Positions 51,267-63,489 of a stretch of 64,000 nucleotides of DNA are shown piece by piece. Each line of letters starts with the position of its first letter. The first letter of the stretch is position 1. The DNA comes from Streptomyces cinnamoneus (GTDB lineage Bacteria; Actinomycetota; Actinomycetes; Streptomycetales; Streptomycetaceae), in NCBI RefSeq assembly GCF_014650495.1, contig NZ_BMVB01000004.1:62001-126000 (forward strand), read 5' to 3'. A program made the translations under genes and the position numbers. A model generated the notes under the pieces. That model did not search any database and was not told the origin of the DNA. It was given only the letters and a program-made list of their open reading frames with translations.

Positions 51267-51508
51267 GTGCTGCTCCTGTGGTCCAGTTCGGCCCAGACGA
51301 CCGCGCCGTGCCGGGTGCGGTCGTGTCCGTAGCGGTCCGTCTCGACGAGGCTGACCATGACGGCACGTCGGGCCTGTTCGCTCAGGTCGGGTGGGAGGTC
51401 CACTTCGACGCGGATTCGTTGACGTGTCTCGTTGGTGCGCGGCGTACACCCGGTTGCTGCCGCAAGGAGCGCGGCCAGTGCTTTGGCCTGGGCTTTTGCG
51501 ATGCACAC
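51263..51508 (-). CDS. Small hypothetical protein of the GntR module
   Basis: 81 aa from GTG 51508 with a GGGGG run upstream. The core RIRVEVDLPPDLSEQARRAV, VSLVETDRYGHDRTRHGAVV has the look of a small conserved alpha/beta protein I associate with Streptomyces GntR-linked genes. Function unknown. It overlaps the next gene by 4 nt. Its start lies 40 bp from the twin palindromes, so the GntR regulator probably controls it. Confidence 0.7.
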   Translation of the reverse strand: MCIAKAQAKALAALLAAATGCTPRTNETRQRIRVEVDLPPDLSEQARRAVMVSLVETDRYGHDRTRHGAVVWAELDHRSST

Positions 51509-51547
51509 AGATGCCCCCGGGTGAGCAGTCGATCACGTAACGTATTG

Positions 51548-51578
51548 CTAATGCATTAGAATCCACCTGATGCATTAG
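51548..51578. promoter_or_regulatory. Twin palindromic operators for the GntR regulator
   Basis: CTAATGCATTAG (51548-51559, perfect palindrome) and CTGATGCATTAG (51567-51578, one mismatch) have centres 19 bp apart in the gap between the two small genes and gntR. The spacing is near two helical turns. They are the AT-richest bases in the area. Confidence 0.75.
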
Positions 51579-51629
51579 GTTGTCAATGCCGCCGCAACCC
51601 CAGCCTCACGGGCAGCACGGAGAGAGCCC

Positions 51630-52397
51630 ATGGCCGCAGAACAACCGCCCTACTTGCGCGTCGCCCATGACTTGCGGCGCCGGATTGCCGCCGGTGAGTG
51701 GACGGTGGGGGACCGGCTCCCCTCCCGCGCTCAGCTGGCCGCCGAGTACGGAGTCGGCCCGAACGTGCTGCAGAAGGCGCAGGAACGCCTCATCGTCGAG
51801 GGGCTGCTGGAGGGACGTGCCGGATCCGGCACATACGTGCGCACGCCCCGCGAGCGTTCGCGGATGGTCCGGTCCCGCCACCGAGAGCGGCGTGAAGACT
51901 CACCTTTCCGTTCCGGCATGCGGGAGCAAGGGCGGCGAGGATCGTGGGAGTCCCACTCCGAGGCCCGCGTGGCGGCACCCGAACGCATCGCCCATCGCCT
52001 TGCCATCGAGCCCGGTGACCCTTGTGTCCGCACGGTCTACGAGTTCCTGGCGGACGGTCAGCCCGTGCAACTCTCGGAGAGCTGGGAGCCCATGGCCATC
52101 ACCAGGGACACACCGATCGTCCTCCCTGAGCTCGGGCCCTTGGCCGGCATGGGCGTGGTCGAGCGGATGCGTTCCATCGGAGTCGTGGTCGAAACGGCGG
52201 TCGAGGTGCCCCGTCCGGCCCGGGCGACACAGGCGCAGGCCAACCTCCTGGGGATCAGCCTGGGTGATCTGATCATCGAGATCGAGCGCACGTACTACGA
52301 CACCGACGGCCGCCCGGTCGAGACGGCCGACATCGCAGTGCCGGACGCTCGTTGGGAAGTCGCCTACGAGATCCCCGTCGAGGGCGCTTCTCCCTGA
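51630..52397 (+). CDS. GntR-family regulator (HutC-like, UTRA domain)
   Basis: 255 aa with CGGAGAGAG upstream. Winged helix at about 5-72: YLRVAHDLRRRIAAGEWTVG, LPSRAQLAAEYGVGPNVLQK, EGLLEGRAGSGTYV. An Arg-rich linker (about 73-105) is followed by a UTRA effector domain (HRLAIEPGDPCVRTVYEFLA, LLGISLGDLIIEIERTYYDT). It likely binds the twin CTAATGCATTAG sites and represses itself and the divergent pair of small genes. Effector unknown. Confidence 0.9.
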   Translation: MAAEQPPYLRVAHDLRRRIAAGEWTVGDRLPSRAQLAAEYGVGPNVLQKAQERLIVEGLLEGRAGSGTYVRTPRERSRMVRSRHRERREDSPFRSGMREQGRRGSWESHSEARVAAPERIAHRLAIEPGDPCVRTVYEFLADGQPVQLSESWEPMAITRDTPIVLPELGPLAGMGVVERMRSIGVVVETAVEVPRPARATQAQANLLGISLGDLIIEIERTYYDTDGRPVETADIAVPDARWEVAYEIPVEGASP

Positions 52398-52511
52398 CTG
52401 GTGGTGGCAACTTGAGGACTGGGCTGACCGGCCGGCCGAGCCGGACGCGGACGCGTCCTGTAACGTCACCCCCTTCGGCCGTCGCCGGCCGGAGTCCCGG
52501 ACGGAACGCCC

Positions 52512-53246
52512 GTGCACGCCATCACCACCCCCGAACTGGCCGCCGCCGTGGCCCGTGTCGCCGAAGCCTTCGCCGGGCAGGCGGCCGACCCGCGGGAGAG
52601 CGGGTGTCTCTTCTGCTACGGCGAGGAAGAGATCGCGTGGCTGCGCGATCCCGATGCCCCGCTCCCGGACGAACTCGTGTGGTACGTGGCGCGGGAAGTG
52701 CCGAGCCACTGGACGGACAACGCGGCAGTGATGCGCCGCGTCCTGCCGCGCCTGACGGCCCTGGTGGCGGAAGGGGAGCACGTCAGCGATGCGCACGGCC
52801 TCGGCCTGGGTGGCGCCGCTTGGCAGCGGTGGCCCGGCCATCAGGCCGAAGCCGTGCACGCCTTCCTCGACGCCTACTGGGCCGCCGCCCTGCGTGAGCC
52901 GCGGCCCGCCCACACCCTCCTCGACACCTTCGCGTTCTGCGAAGAGGCGCACGGCTCCCCGGTGCCCTGTCTGGCGCGCTGGGAGAACGAGACCGGCCCG
53001 GTGGCCGACGCGCACCTGCTGGACTTCGTGGAGGACCGGATCGACGACCTCCTGTCGCCGGCGCTCACGTACACCCGCGAGGGCTGGGTGACGGTCGACC
53101 CGCGGCCGGACGCGGAGCTGATCTCCTGGGTGCTGCACCACGCCGCACCACGGATCAGGGCCCGCGGCGACGCGGACCCCGGTCTGCTGTACCGCCTCGA
53201 CCAGCTCGCCCTTCCCGAAGAGCAGCGCTGGGCCGATGTCCCGTGA
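52512..53246 (+). CDS. Hypothetical protein
   Basis: 244 aa from GTG 52512. The N-terminal part contains CLFCYGEEEIAWLRDPDAPL, then LVWYVAREVPSHWTDNAAVM. The rest is helical with HTLLDTFAFCEEAHGSPVP and WVLHHAAPRIRARG. There is no signal peptide, membrane helix or known catalytic motif. The two N-terminal cysteines (CLFC) could bind metal. I do not recognise a family. It is convergent with metH and separated from it by a terminator. Confidence 0.75.
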   Translation: MHAITTPELAAAVARVAEAFAGQAADPRESGCLFCYGEEEIAWLRDPDAPLPDELVWYVAREVPSHWTDNAAVMRRVLPRLTALVAEGEHVSDAHGLGLGGAAWQRWPGHQAEAVHAFLDAYWAAALREPRPAHTLLDTFAFCEEAHGSPVPCLARWENETGPVADAHLLDFVEDRIDDLLSPALTYTREGWVTVDPRPDAELISWVLHHAAPRIRARGDADPGLLYRLDQLALPEEQRWADVP

Positions 53247-53252
53247 CGGAGT

Positions 53253-53276
53253 GGCCGCCCCCCAGGAGGGGCGGCC
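53253..53276. terminator. Bidirectional terminator before the metH 3' end
   Basis: GGCCGCCCC and GGGGCGGCC pair perfectly across a 6-nt loop, in the 39-bp gap between two convergent genes. Confidence 0.75.
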
Positions 53277-53285
53277 GCAGCGCGC

Positions 53286-56792
<3,507 letters not shown>

Positions 56793-57081
56793 GGAAGTGC
56801 TCCCGGGTGTGCGACGACTGTCGGCTTTACGCCCTCCCTGCAGAAGGCGTACGCGGCAAGCGTAGCTGGCGGGATCGCCGGAAGGAGGGGGCGTCCCACC
56901 CTCCGGACCGCCGCGCGCGGGGCTCCGTCACCATGGAGTCAGCCACCCGGATTCGGCCAGGGAGGCCACTCTCGATGATCATGGTCGTGGCTGTTGTCAG
57001 GTACCCCGTGGTCGGCATCGGCCGATAGTGTTCAGCATTGCCGAACGGAGACAGCCGGGCGGCGCGTAAGGAGGTTGCTCG
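56793..57081. promoter_or_regulatory. metH-gylR divergent region with GylR-type dyad
   Basis: The 289-bp gap carries GTTCAGC-ATT-GCCGAAC (57030-57046), an imperfect dyad 36 bp before gylR. The sequence GCATTG(C/T)CGAAC recurs before glpF. On the metH side I looked for B12, SAM or SAH riboswitch cores and saw none. A hairpin (GGCTCC and GGAGTCAGCC arms near 56925-56948) is present but unassigned. Confidence 0.55.
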
Positions 57082-57846
57082 ATGGCACGGACCATCCAGT
57101 CGCTCGAACGGGCGGCGGCCATGCTGCGTCTGCTCGCGGGTGGCGAGCGGCGGCTCGGCCTGTCCGACGTGGCCTCCGCGCTGGGCCTTGCGAAGGGCAC
57201 CGCCCACGGCATCCTGCGGACGCTGCAGCAGGAGGGCTTCGTCGAGCAGGACCCGGCATCGGGGCGCTACCAGCTCGGTGCCGAGCTGCTGCGGCTGGGC
57301 AACAGCTACCTCGACGTGCACGAGCTGCGGGCCCGCGCCCTGGTCTGGGCGGACGACCTGGCCCGCTCCAGCGGCGAGAGCGTGTACCTCGGCGTGCTGC
57401 ACCAGCAGGGCGTCCTCGTCATCCACCACGTCTTCCGCCCCGACGACAGCCGCCAGGTGCTGGAGGTCGGCGCGATGCAGCCGCTGCACAGCACCGCGCT
57501 GGGCAAGGTGCTCTGCGCCTACGACCCGGTGGCGCACGCCGAGGTCGCCGAGGCCGACCGGGAGGCGTTCACGCCGCGGACCGTCACGGCCCTGCCCGAC
57601 ATCGAAGGCGTCCTGGACCTGACCCGGGCCCGCGGCTGGGCCGCGGACGTGGAGGAGACCTGGGCGGGCGTGGCGTCCGTCGCCGCCCCCATCCACGACC
57701 GTCGCCGGATGCCGGTGGGTGCCGTGGGCATCACCGGCGCCGTGGAGCGCGTGTGCGAGGACGGCGAGCTCCGGGCGCGGCTCGTCGCCGCCGTCCGTGA
57801 CTGCGCGCGGGCGGTCTCCCGCGACCTCGGCGCCGGACGCTTCTGA
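57082..57846 (+). CDS. gylR: Glycerol operon regulator GylR (IclR family)
   Basis: 254 aa, the same length as S. coelicolor GylR as I recall it, with AAGGAGG upstream. The winged helix is at about 8-65 (RAAAMLRLLAGGERRLGLSD, LAKGTAHGILRTLQQEGFV) and the IclR effector domain at about 80-250 (LHSTALGKVLCAYDP, VASVAAPIHDRRRMPVGAVG). In Streptomyces it represses the glycerol operon, with glycerol-3-phosphate as probable inducer. The operon follows downstream, and the shared CATTG-CGAAC sequence before gylR and glpF is the likely binding site. Confidence 0.95.
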   Translation: MARTIQSLERAAAMLRLLAGGERRLGLSDVASALGLAKGTAHGILRTLQQEGFVEQDPASGRYQLGAELLRLGNSYLDVHELRARALVWADDLARSSGESVYLGVLHQQGVLVIHHVFRPDDSRQVLEVGAMQPLHSTALGKVLCAYDPVAHAEVAEADREAFTPRTVTALPDIEGVLDLTRARGWAADVEETWAGVASVAAPIHDRRRMPVGAVGITGAVERVCEDGELRARLVAAVRDCARAVSRDLGAGRF

Positions 57847-58218
57847 GGCGGGCGCCCGCGACGGGCGCCGGAGGCACTCGGAACGGCGCACGAACCGGTG
57901 CGCGAAACGGCGCGCGAAACCGGTGGTCCGGTCGGTTGTGAGCCGGATTCCCGGCCCCCGAGACCGGCTCGTTACCGGTCGGTATCCGAACGTACATTTC
58001 CGGCCTATTGGCCGAGAGTTTCCGGTCACAGAGCCCTTGACGCGCCCTTAACCGTGCAGGAAGCTGCCGTTCATCGGTCGGCATTGTCGAACACCTGACG
58101 ACAATATTCGCTATGGTGTGCATTGCCGCGGGACCGATCAACGCCCTCACGGAGGGCGCGGACCACCGGAGGGACCCGGGGTTCGCCTTCCCCTGGACGA
58201 AGGACAAAGGAGTCGCGG
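57847..58218 (+). promoter_or_regulatory. glpF promoter region with GylR-type sites
   Basis: Signals: CGGCC-TATT-GGCCG at 58001-58014; GCATTGTCGAACA at 58081-58093, which matches the gylR-side GCATTGCCGAACG in 11 of 13 bases; a perfect ATTGTCG-N9-CGACAAT dyad at 58083-58105; and a third GCATTGCCG at 58120-58128. TATGGT (58112-58117) could be the -10. The dyad would overlap the -35 region, as expected for repression by GylR. No gene is seen in the gap. Confidence 0.6.
57851..57869 (+). terminator. Short hairpin after gylR
   Basis: GGCGCCCG and CGGGCGCC pair around CGA, 5 bp after the gylR stop. It probably limits read-through into the 372-bp glpF leader. Confidence 0.6.
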
Positions 58219-59001
58219 GTGTCCAGCTCCGACATCTTCACCGGTGAGCTCATCGGTACCGCAGTTTTGATCCTGCTCGGCGGTGGCGTGTGCGCCGCCG
58301 TCACCCTGAAGCGTTCCAAGGCACTGAACGCGGGATGGCTCGCCATCACGTTCGGCTGGGGCTTCGCCGTGCTGGCCGGTGCGTACATCGGCACCAAGTC
58401 CGGCGCGCACCTCAACCCGGCCGTCACCCTGGGCCTGGCCATCGACGGTGCGGTCGAGTGGAGCGACGTGCCGCTCTACATCGGCTCCCAGATGCTCGGC
58501 GCGATGATCGGCGCCACGCTGGTCTGGCTGACCTACTACGGCCAGTTCCAGGCCCACCTGACGGACCCGGAGCTCGTCGCCTCGCTCAACCCCCGCGAGG
58601 GCATGGTCGACCAGACCGCCACGCCGGAGGCCGGCCCGGTGCTGGGCATCTTCTCCACCGGTCCCGAGGTCCGCAACGTGGTGCAGAACCTCGTCACCGA
58701 GATCATCGCCACCGCGGTCCTGGTGCTGTTCATCCTCACCCTGGGTCTGACCAAGGGCCTGGCCGTCAGCGGCACGGGCACCCTGATGGTCGCGCTCGCG
58801 GTCGTCGGCATCGGCCTCTCGCTGGGCGGCCCGACCGGCTACGCCATCAACCCCGCCCGTGACCTCGGCCCCCGCATCGTGCACGCCCTGCTGCCGCTGC
58901 CGAACAAGGGCGGCTCCGACTGGAGCTACGCCTGGGTGCCGGTCGTCGGCCCGCTCGTCGGCGCCGCTCTGGCCGCAGGCATCCACAAGCTCGCATTCTG
59001 A
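58219..59001 (+). CDS. glpF: Glycerol uptake facilitator GlpF (aquaglyceroporin)
   Basis: 260 aa from GTG 58219, with AAAGGAG upstream; a longer frame starts in the promoter. Six helices and two half-helices with the NPA boxes HLNPAVT and [10 protein letters not shown]. The Asp after the second NPAR marks a glycerol channel rather than a water channel. An insertion of about 35 residues ([20 protein letters not shown]) sits in the middle loop. First gene of the operon, 44 bp before glpK. Confidence 0.95.
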   Translation: MSSSDIFTGELIGTAVLILLGGGVCAAVTLKRSKALNAGWLAITFGWGFAVLAGAYIGTKSGAHLNPAVTLGLAIDGAVEWSDVPLYIGSQMLGAMIGATLVWLTYYGQFQAHLTDPELVASLNPREGMVDQTATPEAGPVLGIFSTGPEVRNVVQNLVTEIIATAVLVLFILTLGLTKGLAVSGTGTLMVALAVVGIGLSLGGPTGYAINPARDLGPRIVHALLPLPNKGGSDWSYAWVPVVGPLVGAALAAGIHKLAF

Positions 59002-59045
59002 GCAGCAACAGCCGAGACCTTCAGACTCCCAGGAGCACACACACC

Positions 59046-60581
59046 ATGACCGACACCACCGGCAGCCACGGCCACGGCCCGTTCATCGCGGCGATCGACC
59101 AGGGCACCACCTCCTCCCGCTGCATCGTCTTCGACCGCGACGGCCGCATCGTCTCCGTCGACCAGAAGGAGCACGAGCAGATCTTCCCCAAGCCGGGCTG
59201 GGTCGAGCACGACGCCGTGGAGATCTGGACCAACGTCCAGGAAGTCGTCGCGGGCGCCGTCGAGAAGGCGGGCATCACCGCCGCCGACGTCAAGGCCATC
59301 GGCATCACCAACCAGCGTGAGACCACGCTGCTGTGGGACAAGAACACCGGCGAGCCGGTCTACAACGCCATCGTCTGGCAGGACACCCGCACCGACGCCC
59401 TGTGCAAGGAGCTCGGCCGCAACGTCGGCCAGGACCGCTTCCGCCGTGAGACGGGCCTGCCGCTGGCGTCCTACTTCTCCGGTCCCAAGGTCCGCTGGCT
59501 GCTGGACAACGTCGAGGGCCTGCGCGAGCGCGCCGAGCGCGGCGACATCCTCTTCGGCACGATGGACTCCTGGGTCATCTGGAACCTCACCGGTGGCGTC
59601 GAGGGCGGCGTGCACGTCACGGACGTCACCAACGCCTCCCGCACCATGCTGATGAACCTCCGCTCCCTGGAGTGGGACGAGCGCATCCTCTCCTCCATGG
59701 AGATCCCGGCCGCCGTCCTGCCGGAGATCCGCTCCTCCGCCGAGGTCTACGGCACCGCCAAGGGCGGCGCCCTGGCGGGCGTCCCCGTCGCCTCCGCGCT
59801 CGGCGACCAGCAGGCCGCCCTCTTCGGCCAGACCTGCTACGACAAGGGCGAGGCCAAGTCCACCTACGGCACCGGCACGTTCATGCTGATGAACACCGGT
59901 GACGAGCCCGTCCAGTCCTACAACGGCCTGCTGACCACCGTCGGCTACCGCATCGGCGACCAGAAGCCGGTCTACGCCCTCGAGGGCTCCATCGCCGTCA
60001 CCGGCTCCCTCGTGCAGTGGATGCGCGACCAGATGGGCCTCATCAAGAGCGCGGCCGAGATCGAGACCCTGGCCAGCTCCGTCGAGGACAACGGCGGCGC
60101 CTACTTCGTGCCGGCCTTCTCCGGCCTGTTCGCCCCCTACTGGCGCTCCGACGCGCGCGGTGTGATCGCGGGCCTGACCCGTTACGTCACCAAGGCGCAC
60201 ATCGCCCGCGCCGTGCTTGAGGCCACCGCCTGGCAGACCCGCGAGATCACCGACGCCATGACCAAGGACTCCGGCGTCGAGCTGACCGCACTCAAGGTCG
60301 ACGGCGGCATGACCTCCAACAACTTGCTGATGCAGACGCTCTCGGACTTCCTGGACGCCCCCGTGGTGCGCCCGATGGTCGCGGAGACCACCTGCCTCGG
60401 CGCTGCCTACGCCGCCGGCCTGGCCGTCGGCTTCTGGCCGGACACCGACGCGCTGCGCGCCAACTGGCGCCGGGCCGCCGAGTGGACCCCCCGCATGGAT
60501 GCGGACACGCGTGACCGCGAGTACAAGAGCTGGCTCAAGGCCGTCGAGCGGACCATGGGCTGGATCGAGGACGAGGAGTAA
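59046..60581 (+). CDS. glpK: Glycerol kinase GlpK
   Basis: 511 aa FGGY-family kinase. N-terminal phosphate loop [18 protein letters not shown], substrate block WQDTRTD, and the C-terminal FGGY-type signature [20 protein letters not shown]. It makes glycerol-3-phosphate from glycerol and ATP in the cytoplasm, trapping what GlpF lets in. Two bases separate it from glpD, so the two are translated from one mRNA. Length and motifs are complete. Confidence 0.97.
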   Translation: MTDTTGSHGHGPFIAAIDQGTTSSRCIVFDRDGRIVSVDQKEHEQIFPKPGWVEHDAVEIWTNVQEVVAGAVEKAGITAADVKAIGITNQRETTLLWDKNTGEPVYNAIVWQDTRTDALCKELGRNVGQDRFRRETGLPLASYFSGPKVRWLLDNVEGLRERAERGDILFGTMDSWVIWNLTGGVEGGVHVTDVTNASRTMLMNLRSLEWDERILSSMEIPAAVLPEIRSSAEVYGTAKGGALAGVPVASALGDQQAALFGQTCYDKGEAKSTYGTGTFMLMNTGDEPVQSYNGLLTTVGYRIGDQKPVYALEGSIAVTGSLVQWMRDQMGLIKSAAEIETLASSVEDNGGAYFVPAFSGLFAPYWRSDARGVIAGLTRYVTKAHIARAVLEATAWQTREITDAMTKDSGVELTALKVDGGMTSNNLLMQTLSDFLDAPVVRPMVAETTCLGAAYAAGLAVGFWPDTDALRANWRRAAEWTPRMDADTRDREYKSWLKAVERTMGWIEDEE

Positions 60582-60583
60582 TC

Positions 60584-62191
60584 ATGACAACCCCGCAGAG
60601 CGTTCCGACCCTGGGAACGCACCCGGCTGCCGGTACCAACCCGGGCCGCGCGGAGACCCGGGAACGGCTGTCCAAGGCGACGTACGACCTCCTGGTGATC
60701 GGCGGCGGCATCCTGGGCACTTCGGTGGCCTGGCACGCCGCGCAGTCCGGACTGCGGGTCGCCATGGTGGACGCCGGCGACTTCGCCGGCGCCACCTCCT
60801 CCGCCTCCTCCAAGCTCGTCCACGGCGGTCTGCGCTACCTGCAGACCGGCGCGGTCAAGCTGGTCGCGGAGAACCACCACGAGCGCCGGGTGCTGGCCAA
60901 GGACGTGGCCCCGCACCTGGTCAACCCGCTCACCTTCTACCTGCCCGTCTACAAGGGCGGCCCGGTGGGCGCGGCCAAGCTCGGCGCCGGTGTGTTCGCC
61001 TACTCGGCGCTGTCCGCCTTCGGCGACGGCGTCGGCAAGGTGATCTCCCCGGCCAAGGCCAAGGCCGACAACCCCGGCCTGCGCACGGACAACCTCAAGG
61101 CCGTGGCGGTCTACTACGACCACCAGATGAACGACTCCCGCGTGGCCGTCATGACGGTCCGCGCGGCGGTCGAGTCCGGCGCCGTCGTGCTCAACCACGC
61201 CGAGGTCACCGGCCTGCGCTTCACGCGCGGCAAGGTGTCCGGCGCGGAGCTGAAGGACCGCATCGACGGCACCGAGTTCGGCATCGACGCGCGCGTCGTC
61301 CTCAACGCCACCGGCCCGTGGGTGGACCACCTGCGGAAGCTGGAAGACAAGGGCGCCGCGCCGTCGATCCGCCTCTCCAAGGGCGCGCACATCGTGATGA
61401 AGCGCAAGTCGCCGTGGAAGGCCGCCATGGCCACCCCGATCGACAAGTACCGCATCACCTTCGCCCTGCCCTGGGAGGACCAGCTGCTGCTGGGCACCAC
61501 CGACACCCAGTACGAGGGTGACCCGGCGGACGTGCGCGCCACCGAGGAGGACATCCAGCAGATCCTCGACGAGGCGGCCTTCTCCATCCAGGACGCGGAC
61601 CTCGACCGCGACCTGATGACGTACGCCTTCGCCGGCCTGCGCGTGCTGCCCGGCGGCCCGGGCGACGTGGCCCAGGCCAAGCGCGAGACCGTCGTCTCCG
61701 AGGGCAAGGGCGGCATGCTCTCCGTCGCCGGCGGCAAGTGGACCACCTACCGCCACATCGGCCGTACGGTCATGAAGAAGCTGGCCCAGGTGCCCGGCAG
61801 CCCGCTGACCGAGGACATGGAGCCCGTCTCCAGCCTGGTCCGCCGCACCCCGCTGCCCGGCGTCGCCAACCCCAACGCGGTCGCCCACCGCCTGCTCGTC
61901 GACCGCGAGCCGGGCAGCCGCATGGACCCGCTGACCGCGCGTCACCTGGCCACGCACTACGGCTCGCTGTCCTTCGACATCGCCCGCATGGTCAACGAGA
62001 ACCCCGAGCTCGGCGAGCGGATCCACCCCGACGGCCCGGAGATCTGGGCCCAGGTCGCCTACGCCCGTGACCACGAGTGGGCCGAGACGGTCGAGGACGT
62101 GCTGCGCCGCCGCACCACCCTGACCATCCGCGGCCTGGACGACGAGGACGTCCGCACGCGCGTCAAGGACATGCTCAGCGACCGCGGCTGA
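60584..62191 (+). CDS. glpD: Glycerol-3-phosphate dehydrogenase GlpD (FAD)
   Basis: 535 aa. FAD-binding N-terminus (VIGGGILGTSVAWHAAQSGL) and the family block SASSKLVHGGLRYLQTGAVK, then LNATGPWVDHLRKL, FALPWEDQLLLGTTDTQYEG and GGKWTTYRHIGRTV. It oxidises glycerol-3-phosphate to dihydroxyacetone phosphate and passes electrons to quinones at the membrane face. It is the last gene of the glp operon, and a strong hairpin follows 20 bp after the stop. Confidence 0.97.
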   Translation: MTTPQSVPTLGTHPAAGTNPGRAETRERLSKATYDLLVIGGGILGTSVAWHAAQSGLRVAMVDAGDFAGATSSASSKLVHGGLRYLQTGAVKLVAENHHERRVLAKDVAPHLVNPLTFYLPVYKGGPVGAAKLGAGVFAYSALSAFGDGVGKVISPAKAKADNPGLRTDNLKAVAVYYDHQMNDSRVAVMTVRAAVESGAVVLNHAEVTGLRFTRGKVSGAELKDRIDGTEFGIDARVVLNATGPWVDHLRKLEDKGAAPSIRLSKGAHIVMKRKSPWKAAMATPIDKYRITFALPWEDQLLLGTTDTQYEGDPADVRATEEDIQQILDEAAFSIQDADLDRDLMTYAFAGLRVLPGGPGDVAQAKRETVVSEGKGGMLSVAGGKWTTYRHIGRTVMKKLAQVPGSPLTEDMEPVSSLVRRTPLPGVANPNAVAHRLLVDREPGSRMDPLTARHLATHYGSLSFDIARMVNENPELGERIHPDGPEIWAQVAYARDHEWAETVEDVLRRRTTLTIRGLDDEDVRTRVKDMLSDRG

Positions 62192-62211
62192 TCCGTCGGC
62201 AGGTCCGCACA

Positions 62212-62240
62212 GGGGAGGGACGCCTCGGGCGTCCCTCCCC
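62212..62240 (+). terminator. glp operon terminator
   Basis: GGGGAGGGACGCC pairs perfectly with GGCGTCCCTCCCC around TCG, starting 20 bp after the glpD stop. Confidence 0.85.
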
Positions 62241-62308
62241 CGCGCGCGTTCCGGCAGGCAACCAATGCGCTGCCGTGTTCGTCCCTCGAAGGGAAAGAGG
62301 GGGACGAC

Positions 62309-63346
62309 ATGAACCGGCCGAACATCCGCCGCCGACTGCCGCGCAAACGCCTGGTGGTGCGCATCGCCCTGACGCTGGTCCTGGTGGCGCTGACGCCCGT
62401 CGTGGCGGCGGGCAGCGCGCTGCGGGCCGCGTACGCCGGGGCGCCCGCCGACGAGGCCGTCACCCGCGGACGGGACGCGGTCTGGCTCGGCCACGCCTGG
62501 GTGGACGGCCGGCGCGGCGCGGCGGACCTGGCCCGGCTGAAGCAGCGCATAGGCGACACCGGCATGCGCGACCTGTACGTGCACGCCGGGCCGCTGGAGC
62601 ACAACGGCACGCTGCCCCCCTCCGCGTACCGCAACGTACGCTGGCTGATCGACTCCGTGCACCGCGAGCTGCCGGGCGTACGGGTGCAGGCGTGGCTGGG
62701 CGACAAGCTGGTCCGCGAGGGCGGCGGCGGGCTGCGGCTGGCCTCGGCGCAGGCCCGCGCGGCCGTGGTGGCCAGCGCCCGTCAGGTCATGGCGGCCGGC
62801 TTCGAGGGCGTGCACCTGGACGTCGAACCGGTGCCCACCGGCGACGAGGACTTCCTCGCCCTCCTGGACGGTCTGCACCCGGCGGTGCGTTCGGCCGGCG
62901 GCGTGCTGTCGGTCGCCGCCCAGCAGATCGACCCGCTGCCCTCGATGCACAGCGCCTCGGGCATGCTGGGCAGCAAGAAGTGGTGGACGCAGAACTACTT
63001 CGGCAAGGTCGCCCGCCGCACCGACCAGATAGCCGTCATGTCCTACGACACCGCCCTGCCGTGGGAGAACCTCTACGGCGGCTACGTGGCCCGCCAGACC
63101 GCCCTGGCCCTGCAGGCCACCCCCCGGGGCACGGACCTGCTGATGGGCGTGCCCTTCTACCACACGGACAACTGGGGCCACCAGAGCCGGGCCGAGACGG
63201 CCGCGGCCGCCGTGCGCGGCAGCCGCCTCGGGCTGAGCCGCGAGGACCGGCACCGGCAGCGGTTCGGGCTGGCGCTCTACGTGGACTTCGCGGCCACCGA
63301 GGCCGACTGGCGTGCCTACCGCGCCGGATGGGGCGTGCGTGGCTGA
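62309..63346 (+). CDS. Membrane-anchored GH18-like glycosidase-fold protein
   Basis: 345 aa. A basic start (NRPNIRRRLPRKRLVVR) and one hydrophobic helix (about 18-40) act as a signal anchor or uncleaved signal. The rest resembles a GH18 TIM barrel: VWLGHAWVDGRRG, AGFEGVHLDVEPVPTGDEDF (the catalytic DxxDxE position reads GVHLDVEP, with Asp and Glu kept), AVMSYDTALPWENLYGG and YVDFAATEADWRAY. It might act on chitin-like or peptidoglycan glycans outside the cell, or only bind them. It is not part of the glp operon, because the terminator lies between. Confidence 0.75.
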   Translation: MNRPNIRRRLPRKRLVVRIALTLVLVALTPVVAAGSALRAAYAGAPADEAVTRGRDAVWLGHAWVDGRRGAADLARLKQRIGDTGMRDLYVHAGPLEHNGTLPPSAYRNVRWLIDSVHRELPGVRVQAWLGDKLVREGGGGLRLASAQARAAVVASARQVMAAGFEGVHLDVEPVPTGDEDFLALLDGLHPAVRSAGGVLSVAAQQIDPLPSMHSASGMLGSKKWWTQNYFGKVARRTDQIAVMSYDTALPWENLYGGYVARQTALALQATPRGTDLLMGVPFYHTDNWGHQSRAETAAAAVRGSRLGLSREDRHRQRFGLALYVDFAATEADWRAYRAGWGVRG

Positions 63347-63489
63347 AAGTCCCTCCCCCTCAGGGACTGCGAACGGGGGTCGTCGAAGTCGTAGGCTTGG
63401 GGCACACGCAAGACAACCGCAACTGCACGGAACGGCAACCGGCGGTGCCACGGGCCCACCCGTGCGCCCCGGTCGGAAGGAGGCGCTGG

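Noticed and set aside
56793..56990. Possible B12 or SAM/SAH riboswitch before metH
   Set aside because: I looked for the conserved B12-box, SAM-I/IV and SAH cores on the minus strand and found none; only an unassigned hairpin is present.
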